A model generated the notes under the pieces. It had not been told where the DNA came from. It searched no databases and saw nothing but the letters and a program-made list of their open reading frames with translations. Both the position numbers and the translations under genes were made by a program. This document shows positions 24,901 through 36,300 of a stretch of 64,000 nucleotides of DNA, one piece after another. This DNA comes from Cheilinus undulatus. Its lineage: Eukaryota; Chordata; Actinopteri; Labriformes; Labridae. How positions within the stretch are numbered: the first letter of the stretch is position 1; every line of letters begins with the position of its first letter. The DNA is taken from the NCBI RefSeq assembly GCF_018320785.1, contig NC_054870.1, forward strand, positions 4,226,433 to 4,290,432, in the 5' to 3' direction.

Positions 24901-27900
24901 ATGTTTCACTCCTTGTGGAGGTAGTTGGCAGTGAATAGTTATGAATATGATTGCAGGGTTGTGAGTACCTGCTGTCACTCAGAGCCACATGGGGGATGAG
25001 CAGAGGGGCCACGGGGCGGATCCTCAGGACCTCCCTGATGGTGGCCTCCAGGTACGGCAGACTGCCTCTGTCACTGAGCTGGGGGGATCGGTCTCCTCCT
25101 ACTTTACTGTCCAGCTCCTCCTGGATGTGTCTCTGAACCTGAAAACACACAAACACAGCAAAAATCAATATCCACCAGGAATAAACAGTCTGTTAAAATG
25201 GATACTGTTTGTCTTTTCCATCAGAATTATTGAAGAGTAAGAAACCCCTGATTCAGTCTGTGGAGATTAACACAATTTATAGTTTTTAAGAGATATCTTA
25301 CAGAAATTGTCTTTAATTATATCAAAATAAACACATATATGTGTGATATTTAGCTGTAGTGAACAGGAGACTCTGACTGTACTTACTGAGGTATTTGAGT
25401 AAGACAGAACGTCAGACTGCTGTTTATCATGTAGATCTTTGACTAGTGAGCTTGAAGCACCATGACCATCAATATAACAGTTTTGTTTGCTGGATTATTA
25501 TTTTTATTTTAGCTTTTATTTTGTGAAAATGCTTACTTTAAGTTTAGTTTTTTTTTAGTTTTAGTGTTAGAGTCATGAATCCTGATTTTTGAGTCATTCT
25601 GTTTCTGAATTTCTTTGGTGTTTCCTGTGTTTTTGTGTGTTTCCATGTTGTAGTTTATTCTTGCCCATGTAGTTCTAGTGTTTTCTGTTGTTTAAACCTC
25701 CTGTGTTTGAGTTTTTTTATTTAGTCTGTTTTATTTTGCAATCCTTGCCCCCTGTGTTTCATGTCAAGTTTAACTCCCTGGTGTTTTCCCTCCATTGTGA
25801 GTCCTGAAAACCAAAAAGGGACTTTAAAGAAAACCTCCATAACTGATGAAATGTAAGACAATCAAACTAACTGGGATGTAAGCAAACCTCTCTTTAACCT
25901 TTTAACCTAAATCCTGATTTGTGGAATAAACGTTTCCTTTCAAAACAGTTTTAATGTTGTTCAGTGGGGTCAGAGTGACATCTAGTGGTCGTTAGAGGAA
26001 CAACAGTTTATTGCAAATAAGATTGGTTTTTCTATGTTCAGTGCCCCTGTTTCACTTCCCCCTCCCATGTTTTTACATGGGAGGGGGAAAGAACCAGAGG
26101 GCTCACGCTTCCAAGGAGAATGATCCTCAGACTCACCTGATTAGTGTAACTCTTCACAGGTGTGCAAGCCAGTGCTGACAAAGATAAAGACCTGAATAGG
26201 TTGCAACATGTCGGCTCTTAAAAAAATGTGTTTTTCCATGTAAAAAAAAGGAATTTAATTTCAAACAAAAACTACAGTGTGCCTTGGATGGCTTTTTGAA
26301 GGACAGTTGCAGTTTGTCTATTGTTTTTATTTTAATTTTTGGGATTAAACCCATTTTTTTAGTCACTCATGCAACCACCCCTTCACCAATAGAACTGAGC
26401 AAATCAAGCCCAAAGTTTCCAAAGAGCACCTGCATGTGAAACAACAGACCCAGCAGCACTTCTTTTTGTCTTTACATTCAGCTGGCTTTTTTGTGCATAT
26501 GAAAAGCATAAAAACAGCAAAAATCTAGACTCCATATTAGATGCTAAGCCAAACTCTTACTGAATTGGGCTAGAGTGAAACAAAACCTTCACAGCTTTTA
26601 AGTATAGACAAATACAGCTGAAGAAATGTGTACCATAAAAACATTCCTTCATCCAGATAGGCCCACCAATGACCATTTGAACAGAACTACTGTAGAACCC
26701 AGGACACCCCGGACCCAGAGTTTTACCTGTGGGTAATGGATGAGGTAAGTCACAGCCCATTTGAGCACGGTGCTGGTGGTTTCCACGCCAGCTCCAAAGA
26801 TGTCTCCCACAGTCATGAGGAGGTGGTCTTCACTGAGGCCCACAGAGTCTGCACTGATCTCTGCTGTGTTGTTGTTCTCTGCGCTGCGCTTGGCCCTCAG
26901 CAGAGCATCCAGCAGGTCTCGCTGCACGTGGTCGCTGTAGTCGGCCTGAGGAGGAGTCAGCATGGCCGATCAGTGTGTATTTGCAATGAAGAGTATGGTT
27001 CTAGTCTGGTCTATACCCAGGACCCACCACCACGTTCTTAACAAGAAATCTTGACGCAAATTTTTAAAAATATTCAATCACTCAAATTTATTTATGAATT
27101 GAACAAAGAGACAGGACAAAAAAGTCCAAAAGTGCATCATAATAAAAGCCTGCATGCATTTGTATTAAATTTTACTCAGTTCATGGGAAACCAGATTTTT
27201 TATCCTCCTAGATAACAGGATGAATAATTTGAGATCTCAAGAGAGAAGTGCTACATGTGCAACCAGTGTGCATACAAGCTTCGCTAAGTTGGAGTAAAAG
27301 ACCCTACATTTGCCATCACTGTAACTCAAATAGTGAATCGTGTAGCCTAGCTTAGAAGGCTATTATTGTTAGGCCTATTTGTTTTGTTTTTAATGTTGCC
27401 ATAGGTCTATAGGCTGTGTTTATGTGTTTCTCACTGGTGAATCCATCTCGCAAAGCTCCCATCTGAAGGGTGTGGGCCCGGTTAGAAAGTGACAGGACCA
27501 ATCAGTGCCACTCACTTCATTAAAAGAAGAACAAAGAACAGCGGTGAGTTGTTTTCTTTTCAAAAATGACAAAAGTCGTGTACTGACATGTCTACAGTCG
27601 CCATGGTTCATGTTATGCAGTTCTCTATGGACTTTACTCCTCAGTAGCGGCTACATCTCGTGTTTTGTTGCTCTGATTGGTCCATAAAGATGTGACAGAC
27701 AGAACCTTCATCCAATCACCCTCTGAGTTTTTTTTCAAAGCCTCTGCCCTTCCCCAAACGCTGTGTATGAGAGGTTTTCCAGATGGATGTGTGCCAGGTT
27801 GCAAGCATAAGGGACACCAAAATGTTTTTTTAATGATGGGACATGTTTAACTTTTAGATAAAATTTCTGTAGTCAGGTGGTTATGTCTCACTCTCCCTTC

Positions 27901-29899
27901 CCCAGCCTAAGACTCTATCCACTGTCCTATCAACAACAAAGGTACAAAAGCCCCAAAATACATTTGAAGCCTTACCTTGTGCTGATCATATTGCTTCTGC
28001 AGTAGTTGGTCTCTGACTGCAACACATTGCTTGAGGAGCCGCAGGTCAGCGTTGGGAAAAATCTGTGACAAAGGGACAGACATCATGGATTTGTGTTTTT
28101 AACACAGGGCTGTAGTAATAACATACAGAAGACATCTGAGTAGAATATATTGACTGACTGGGGTTTCCTGATTAAATAAATAAAGGTCTAACAAATATTC
28201 TTCTCTGTAATCCTGTATCAGTTCAGAGCTGGATTTGATGTTCATATGAGGTTTAGATCTACCAATCAAATAACTGTTTAAGATGTTTAAAAGTTTATAT
28301 AATTTAGTATCACTGCTGAGAAGAAAGTCACCAGAAACAGACTAAAGATATAAGATATGCACCATACAGATGTTGCTCTTCACATTTCTGTGTTCTCTTC
28401 TCCTTAGGGTTTTGCCTTCTGTACCACTCTTACTTGTGACGATGAATGACGAGCCAGCTGAAGCACCCAGATACCAAATGACTGTACTTCAGTTTGTACA
28501 TCTATGTTATACATAATCAGTACACCTTCAGTGATGACCTGATGTTAGAACTCGTTTGCCTTCCTCTCATGCAAAAAACAGCCGGCGCATCTTTTTATCA
28601 TTAAGCAAATGAATCTTTAGGGTCACAGGTTAGACTGAAATGACATCTCAATTCAAGACAGTTATGAGGGCATACCAGCTTCAGTCTGACAGTTTCTTTT
28701 GTTCGTTTGTAATGTTTTTTTAAACATATAAATGGATGTAAACAAAGCATTAAGAATTACCACTAGGTATCTAAATGCCCCAAATGGATATAAACAAGTG
28801 TTGGGGTTTTGTCTAAAAGAGTTAGGAGTGCTAATCTCGTCTACCTGTAGCCAGGGGAAGATGTCCACCAGGCTGTCCTTGGCCACCGTATCCACGATAC
28901 CCTGGCTGTAGGAAAGCATGGCCTCAAACTCCGGGTCTCCTCGGCGGTAGGAGGACTTGAAGCAGAGAGCACAGATCACATTGGTGACAGCCCGGGTCAG
29001 CTCAGGGGACAGATCCAGAGCCAGACCAGCAGCTGCAGCCCCAGACAGGACAGTGCAGAGAGACTGAGCCTCTGCAGAGACTGAACAGGACACAGGAGAC
29101 ATACAATCTTTACTTACAAACATGTTTTTAATGCTTAATCCCTGGAAATCCCTGACACTTTTACATCCTCCTGCTGCCTCCAGAACACACTGCATAGAGT
29201 GTCCCCTCCATTTAACTGATAGTGAAACCACTCATTTAGGGAGCTAACCCTTCACATGATTGCATGTGTTAATGCCTGAACAGATGCATCATTCAAACTG
29301 TGCAGTCTTGGTTTAGCAGTGTCAAAAACCATCTAGACTTTGCACTCACTAATCTTTACGATGGCTGCAGAGCCTTCTCCAAACATGCACAGAGCTCCAT
29401 GCACTATTTTTCTGTGAAATCTCCAGGTAGCACTGTAGTCTCCAAATGCAATGTCCTTCCCATCTCTGGTCAGAATATCTGTGGTTACCTTCATCACACA
29501 TGGGACAAGGAGGGAGAGGGTACAAATATGAAAGACTGCAGCTGATAAGGAGAAAAAAAAACAGTGAAGCAGGAGTATACGCACAGTTCTGGGTCTGCCT
29601 GCAAAGATCTTCCCCTTCTTCATTAACACTTCTTTGGCATGAGTGTGATGGTTGACGATGATGACACGATGGGAGCCCATCATCAGAGAGTACATCTGTC
29701 CATATTTCTGCTGAAGCTCTTTGAAAAGCACATGAGGAGCATGTGGGCTCTGCAAACTCAGAAGACTGCCGATGAGCGGTAGGGATGGAAGGCAAGGTGG
29801 CTCCCGAGGACCGTGCGAAGACACCCTGAGCTTCACCAGCAGCGCTAACAAAGTCAGACTCACGGCCAAAAACAAACACAGACACAGAAACACAGCCAT
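20895..29899 (-). CDS. cyp17a1: Steroid 17-alpha-hydroxylase/17,20-lyase (cytochrome P450 17A1)
   Basis: Eight coding exons with GT/AG borders join without phase errors: 29899-29585, 29488-29350, 29080-28845, 28062-27976, 26945-26727, 25138-24969, 22744-22641 and 21175-20895, giving 516 aa. That is the usual fish CYP17 length, and exon 2 (139 nt) equals the length I recall for mammals. Residues 1-25 form a hydrophobic ER anchor followed by a proline-rich turn. The I-helix oxygen-activation motif GAGVETT is at 310-316, the ExxR motif EVLR at 368-371, and the haem loop F444-G453 has ligand Cys451. The enzyme 17-alpha-hydroxylates pregnenolone and progesterone and cleaves C17-C20 to androgen precursors in gonad and interrenal ER. 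I chose Met at 29899 over an in-frame Met at 30025 because the anchor begins there. Borcs7 next door supports 17a1; the 17a2 paralogue is the main alternative. Confidence 0.95.
21536..22395. mobile_element. hAT-like element in cyp17a1 intron 7
   Basis: Ends CAGTAATTCCCAACC and (right) TTTGGAACCACTG are inverted; flanking 8-mers GGTTAGAG and GGTAAGCA match only partly. An (AAT)n microsatellite is at 21859-21906. Confidence 0.55.
22845..22997. repeat. Fragment of the TTTAAAGG MITE family
   Basis: In cyp17a1 intron 6. Shares TTTTTGCATGTCTA and CCTCTGTTTCAGCCCTGCTC with 11364-11817 and ends ATAATATGTCCCCATTA. Confidence 0.6.
24470..24690 (+). repeat. Retroelement 3' fragment
   Basis: In cyp17a1 intron 6. 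Contains CCCTTGAGCAAGGCACTGAA and ends CAGGGATTAATAAAGT, features of abundant fish SINE/LINE tails. Confidence 0.5.
26056..26089. repeat. Perfect 15-bp inverted repeat with TTTT loop
   Basis: TTCCCCCTCCCATGT (26056-26070) and its exact complement (26075-26089) are separated by TTTT. It lies in cyp17a1 intron 5, in an otherwise plain stretch. Confidence 0.9.
27420..27810. mobile_element. Copy of the TIR element carrying a helicase-like start
   Basis: In cyp17a1 intron 4. Shares GTGAATCCATCT.GCAAAGCTCCCA, GGGCCCGGTTAGAAAGTGAC and TTGTTGCTCTGATTGG with the better-preserved copy at 30778-31290. Ends not resolved. Confidence 0.6.
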
Positions 29900-30075
29900 C
29901 TCTGCAGCTGAGGGCCCTGACACAGGGGTCTGGCTCAGTGGATGAAGAGCATTACAGAAGGAGCTGAGTAGCAGGGCCCTGAGCTGCTGCAGGGCCACGC
30001 TTTTATGTGGCTCTTTCAATGCCAAATCCTTGACTCTGTGTGTGAGGCTGTGCCATTTTCAACAAGATAAGAAAA
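29900..30075 (-). promoter_or_regulatory. cyp17a1 core promoter with TATA, SF-1-like and GATA sites
   Basis: Read on the gene strand, a TATA-like ATAAAAG lies at 30006-30000, about 100 bp before the start codon. TCAAGGAT, a close match to the SF-1/Nr5a1 half-site, is at 30033-30026. On the plus strand AGATAAG, a GATA site, is at 30065-30071. SF-1 and GATA4 control of CYP17A1 is established in vertebrates; use of these particular sites is inferred. Confidence 0.5.
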
Positions 30076-30451
30076 CACTTGATTCATTGAATCCTTGCAT
30101 AAACCATGATGCAGCAACTCAAGTGTATCAAAGAGTCAGCTACAAAATCTGAGACATAATGTTGCATAGATGCTCCAGTTCTGAGGCTAATACACTTCAC
30201 CGTAGGGTTTCTATAGCATGTTTTCTTATTGAATTTAAGATGGATAAGCTTGAGTGAAGTATCTGTTCAACTGTTCCACTGCATTATTAATCTAAATATA
30301 TTTGAGTATTTGAACACTGAGAGTTCATTGGTTGAACACAGACTAATTTTATGATCTATTGATACATTTCAGACAAGCTATCCCGGCTGTCATTGGGCAA
30401 GAGGCGGGGCACACCCTGGACTGGTCGCTAGTCAATTGCAGGGCTGACATA

Positions 30452-32364
30452 CACCACTTTCCAAATTACTATGCAGATTGGACTTTAGTGTCATAAACAT
30501 TCAGTTTTTGTTTTTCTAGTAAACGAAGGTGGTATTGTGTCTCAGGGCTCTTTGGATCACTGAAATCAATCTCAGACAACTGTGATCATTAGTTTGCCAG
30601 GTGAGCCCAATTAAAGGAAAACTACTTAAGAAGGACGTTCCACATTATTAAGCAGGCCACAGGTTTCAGTGATGGGAAAGAGTAAGGATCTCTCTGCTGC
30701 TGAAAAGCATTAAATAGTGTAATGCCTTGGACAAGGTATGAAAACATTAGATATTTCAGGAAAACTTAAGCATGATCTAACCTTGCAAAGCAGATGGATT
30801 TGACCATTTCCTTGTTCTTCACTGGTGAATCCATCTTGCAAAGCTCCCATCTGAACTGTTTGGGCCCGGTTAGAAAGTGACAGGACCAATCAGCTAGGAG
30901 GGGCAGTACTTTCAGGTGCAGCAGAGTCGTGACGTAAACAAGCAGCAGCAAGAGCTGGTGCAGTTATGGAGGAAGAGATTAGTGTGGATGCTGCTAAAGC
31001 GCCAGTTTTATCAGAACTTGACATTTCTTCGTTAAAAGAACAAAGAACAGCAGTGAGTTGTTTTCTCTTCAAAAACGACAAAAGTCGGTACTTACATGTC
31101 TGTAGACCCCATGTTTCGCCTTATTGCTCAGTAGCTGCGCACGTGCAGCTTGCTAGCAGCTACGTCACGTGCTTTGTTGCTCTGATTGGCCCATAGAGAT
31201 GTGACAGACAGACAGCCTTTTCTCAAACGTTTCTTATTAAAGCTTTCCCAGATGGATGTGTGAAACACATCCTTCTGGCATGTCAGGTTAAGCATGATCA
31301 TCGTACTGTGAAGAAATTTGTGGCTGATTCAGAATAGACAAGTTTGTGCAGATAAAGGCACAATGAGGAAGGTTTCTGATTAGCTGCTAAAATGTCATTA
31401 CAAAGCAGCAAACAGGTATTTGAAGCTGCTGGTGCCTCTGGAGTCCCACCAACCTCAAGGTGTAGGATCCTCCAGAGGCTTGCAGTCGTGTATAAACCTA
31501 CTATTCAGCCACTCCTAACCAATGCTCACAAGCAGAAACGGTTGCAGTGGGCCCAGAAATACATGAAGACTCATTTACAAACAGTCTTGTTTACTGATGA
31601 GTGCCGTGCAACCCTGGATGGTCCAGATGGAGGAGTAGTGGATGGTTAGCTGCAACGTCAGCAAGGAGGGGGCGGAGTCATGTTTTGGGCCGGAATCATG
31701 GGGAGAGAGCTGGTAGGACCCTTAGGGTCCCTGTGTGAAAGTGTGAAAATGACCTCGGCAAAGCATATAGAGTTTCTGACTGACCACTTTCTTTCTTGGT
31801 ACAAAAAAAAGAACTGTGCCTTCCGTAGCAAAATTATCTTCATGCATGACAATGCACCATCTCATGCTGCAAAGAATCCCTCTGTGTCATTGGCTGCTAT
31901 GGGCATAAAAGGAGAGAAACTCATGGTGTGGCCCCCATCCTCCCCTGAACTCAACCCTACTGAGAACCTTTGGAGCATCCTCAAGCTAAAGATCTATGAG
32001 GGTGGGAGGCAGTTCACATCAAAACAGCAGCTCTGAGAGGATATTCTGACATCCTGCAAAGAAATTCAAAGCAGAAACTCTCCAAAAACTCAAAAGTTCA
32101 ATGGATGCAAGAATAGTGAAGGTGATATCAAAGAAAGACTCCTATGTTAACATGGGACTTGGCCTGTTAAGATGTTTTTGATTGAAATAGCTTTTGATTT
32201 CAGTAAATATGACCTCCTAATGCTGCAAATTTAACCAATTTCTTCAATAAAATTTGAATTATGCTCTAACAGTTGATGACTTGAAAATTATAATGTCATT
32301 TGCATCGACTATTTATGAAAATAAGAGAAAAAAAATCATTTACATAATAATTTGGAATGTGGTG
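30452..32364 (+). mobile_element. Tc1-like element with degraded transposase, interrupted
   Basis: Left end CACCACTTTCCAAATTACTA and right end AATTTGGAATGTGGTG are inverted and bounded by TA (30450-51, 32365-66). Plus-strand transposase remains at about 31392-32036 (MFWAGIMGRELVGPLGS; FMHDNAPSHAAK; ELNPTENLWSILK) with stops and a frameshift. A second element is inserted at 30778-31290. It lies between cyp17a1 and borcs7. Confidence 0.88.
30778..31290. mobile_element. TIR element with 9-bp TSD carrying the start of a helicase-like ORF
   Basis: AGCATGATC occurs at 30769-30777 and 31291-31299, and the ends are TAACCT...AGGTTA. An ATG at 30966 opens a frame with SELDISSLKEQRTAV, which resembles the N terminus of RecQ-like helicases seen in fish repetitive sequences, broken after about 40 codons. 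It looks like a deletion derivative of a larger element. A 9-bp TSD argues against hAT and Tc1; superfamily not assigned. Confidence 0.6.
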
Positions 32365-32409
32365 TACAACCACGTTTTCCAAACTCCTAGGGGCGTTCAT
32401 GTGTTTTCC

Positions 32410-32960
32410 ACTGAAGAAAGGATTCCATCTGTCCACTCTGCCATAAAGCACAGATCAGTGGAGGACTGCAGTGTTGGTTATCCTTCTGGACCTTTGTCCC
32501 ATCTCCACACAGGATCTCTGGAGCTCAGTCAGAGTGACCATCAGGTTCTTAGTCACCTCTCTCACTAAGGCCCTTCTCCCCCAGTGGCTCAGTTTGGCCA
32601 GGCAACCAGCTCTTGGAAGTGTCCTGGTTGTGCAAAACTTCTTCCATTTGAGAATCATGGAGGCCACTGTGCTCTTGGAAAACCCTCAGTGCAGCAGTAT
32701 TTTTTTTGTAGCCTTCTCCAGATCTGTGCCAGTCAACAATCCTGTCTCTGAGCTCTGCAGGCAGTTCCTTTGACCTCATGGCTTGGTTTTGCTCTGATAT
32801 TCATTGTTAGCTGTGAGGCCTTATTTAGAGAGGCGTGTACCTTTCCAGACTACGACCAACCAATTTAATGTACCACAGGTGGACTCCAGTCAAGGTGTAG
32901 AAACATCTCAGCATAGATCCAGAGAAATGGGAGGAACACGGCTGTCAGTTCAAGTACCTG
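32410..32960 (-). pseudogene. Truncated Tc1 transposase (N-terminal part)
   Basis: On the minus strand the frame from 32779 reads MRSKELPAELRDRIVDWHRS and then shifts to a frame (32667-32455) with KKFCTTRTLPRAG and RRALVREVTKNLMVTL, the paired-like DNA-binding half of Tc1 transposases. The catalytic half is absent. Confidence 0.8.
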
Positions 32961-33319
32961 CGTGACATTTGACCAACGTGGATTTGACTTAGAGCTTACT
33001 ATTTATTTACTGGAAAAAATCTCAAGATACAAGCAGTCTATCGTCATTTAACCAAAACACACCAAGAGTTGAGCATGTCGCCCTGCCCTATTTTATCGCA
33101 CAAATCCTTTCAAACTAAAGTCGACCAGCTTCCACGGGCTTTTTGACTTGATACATACGAACAAGAGGCAGAGAGAGAAAGCTACACTTACGTACATAAA
33201 CAAACAATCAGAAGACATAACTCCCCAAACAAGGCGAGACAGTGAGACCCAGATGTTGCTAAACGCGCTGCTTGCTATTTTGGTCTTGCACAGCCACCGT
33301 AGTAAGCCAAAACAAAAAT

Positions 33320-36300
33320 ATGGCTTCAACTGAGTCCCAGCCGAGATTCGGTCAGTCTGTAAAAGGTTTATTATCCGACAAAGTTGGCTCCTGTAGCGGG
33401 GATGTCATCGCTTTGACCCGCCAAGTGTTGAAAGGATCCCGCAGTCAGGAGGTAAAACGATACGAAGCATTTTAGCTGCAGAATTATAGCTAATGCTAAC
33501 AGCTACATCTGAATGCAGCTACAAGCTAACGCACAGAGAACGAGCACATAAGATTACAACTAAAACATTATTATTATAGCTTGATTTCTGTTGCCTCAGT
33601 GCATTTTTATTAAATTGACTGTAACATATTTAGTTAAACAGGGGTAGCATGGCTCAGTTATATTCTGAATGCTGTAAAGAGGAGGGTTGGATTCTTCTTA
33701 TTTTTGATTTATTATCAGCGTCCGTCCTTAACGTGATGTTATTGTCATGTTTTCTCCAGCTTCTTGGTCAGGCAGCAAGAAATATGGTGATTCAGGAAGA
33801 CGCCATCCTGCACTCTGAAGATGTAAGTGTATTTATAGCAGGGCTGATCCATTATGGCGGTGGTTCTCAACCTTGGGGTCGGGACCCCCTTTGGGGTCGC
33901 GAGACACTGAGAGGAGGTCTCCAGATGCCCAAAAAGAAGAATATTTAAGTTACACTATTGCCTCTTTATACCAGTTTTGCTCAATTTTAATGAGTTTTGA
34001 TACATTTTTCCTATCAATTTTGTCAGTTTCAACACAGTTTGGCCATGTAAAACCCATGTTGTCCATTTGAAACCCTTACCACCACTTTCTTTTTCTGCCT
34101 GTTTTTGCCAATTCTAAACCAATTCTTGCCACTTTCGGTCTATTGTTGCCTCTGTTGACGCCATACTGCCATGATTAACCACTTTTGATGCCAATTTTTG
34201 CTCATTTTAACCACATTTCATTATTCGATATGCATATTTTTGCCAGTTCAACCAATTTCTGCCAAATTCTGCCCTTTTTTTCTGCCTTAGTTAACCCTTT
34301 ATTGCTAATTTTTTTTAAATCACTTTTTCATCCCATTTCACCAAATTTCCGCCCATTTTTATCACTTTACGGCCATCGCAGCCACTTGTTAATCCCATTT
34401 TACCACTGTTTATGTCCATTTTTGCCACTTTTACCAATTTTTTTGGTAATTTTTTGACATTTATACATAATTTATGCCACTTCTAACCCATTTCTGCTAC
34501 TTTTAAAATCCAATTTCACCACTTTTTCCACCAATTTTTGTCATTATTGACCAATTTGAGCTATTTTTAACCCATTTTATTCTGTTTTAAGGGATTTGCA
34601 TTTTTAAGAAGGGTATTTACTACACAAATGAATGAAAAGGATATTTGTTTCTTTGAAAGGATTGGTTATTATTCGGGTTGAATAAAAAATCTGTATATTA
34701 CAGCTTAACTTTACAATGGACCATGATTTTGCTGACCTCCATGGTCTCCCAGTTTGTCTTGGCCCCGGAAGGCTTTCCCATTTATCCCCCTTTATGGGCA
34801 GCCTTGTCTGCACATGACTATTCTTGATTATGCATGGCTGTGTTCAACCACATTTAGGTCTAGTGGGGGTCCCGGTCTCTGACACCTTTATTTTGGGGTC
34901 GCAGGCTGAAAAGGTTAAGAACCACTGCGTTATGGCAACAGTTTTAATCACAGTTGATGTCATGGAGGCTGAGATTAAAGTTAAAAACATGATTACTCAT
35001 TGATTTGACCCTATCAATTTCTCTGTGGCAGATCATATGATTAGATGTATTTGTTGTGGTGCTGAGGCAGAGGTCATCAGTTTCTACAAAGTCAGGTTTG
35101 ACAGAAATTTCCCCAAGTGAAGGTTGGAAATATCTTTCTATTTAAATTATGATACAAATGAGTTCATAATAAACACCGGAAAACATTATATGAACTGGAG
35201 GTAATGATACAGTTATCTTAATAAAACAACATTCATGAAATGGCAAAGATATATTTTATCCTTGCAAGCAAAAGAAACTTCTTTAAAAACCCATAGAAAG
35301 CTCGTCAAAAGGGCCAATGCCACAAATAAAGCTTTAATTGTAGTCAAATTAAAGTAAAGCTGAAGGGCTGGTTTCCCACTCCTTTTTAAGATGTTAATTT
35401 TCTATGCCAACTTTCAAAAAAATATGGAGACTTTAATTATTGACCGCTATCCCTGTTTTCAGTCTCACACTTTTCAGTTCATCTCAGTGAGCTTTACTGG
35501 CATAAAAACATGTATTAGCATTGCCAAATCACTGTAGAATTAATATGTACGAATGGATTTATAAATGATTTATTTTTTCAATAACAAAAAAAAAAAAGAT
35601 GTCAGTATGATTATTGGTATTACACTTCTGCTCAAAAGTTTGGGATCACTTGGATTTTTTCTTGTTTTTCATCTAAATTAGTCTGATTCCTGGAGCATCT
35701 CCCACACGATGGATTGGTTTGATGGAGTCTTCCTTTGTACTGCATGGTTAAGCTGCTCCCACAACAGCTCAACAGGGTTCAGATCTGAAGACTGTGCTGG
35801 CTGCTCCATTACAGTCAGAACTCTGGTGGCTGCTTATTCTTTAAATATTTCGTAGAAATTTTGGAGGTTTGTATTGGGTCATTAACCTGTTGTAGGATGA
35901 AATTGGCTCCAAGCAAGTGCTGTCCACAGGGTATCATGGCATTACAAAGTCTTGTGATAGCTTTCCTTCCCCAAGGTCCCTTCCATTCTATACAAATCTC
36001 CTACCATCTCCAAGCCCCCCAGACCATCACACTGCCTCTACCTCTCTGACTGATGGTTTTAAGCACTGTTCTCGCATCTTCTCATTTGTTCTGTGTCTCA
36101 CAAATGTTCCTCTGTTTGCTCCAAAGACCTCAAATTTGGACTCATCCATGCACAACACCTTCTTCCGGTCTTCCAGTGTCCAGTCTTTTTGCTCCCTAAT
36201 TAGTAAAATGGTTTTTAGCCATGCAACATGATTAACTTGGATTAGCAGCCATGCTGGGAGATTGATGCAGAGGATTGACAGTTGCTGATAACTGTTTGTG

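Noticed and set aside
24951-25240. Plus-strand open frames
   Set aside because: They are antisense to cyp17a1 exon 6.
29349-29885. Second long minus-strand frame over cyp17a1 exons 1-2
   Set aside because: It is an alternate frame crossing intron 1; the P450 frame is continuous only with splicing.
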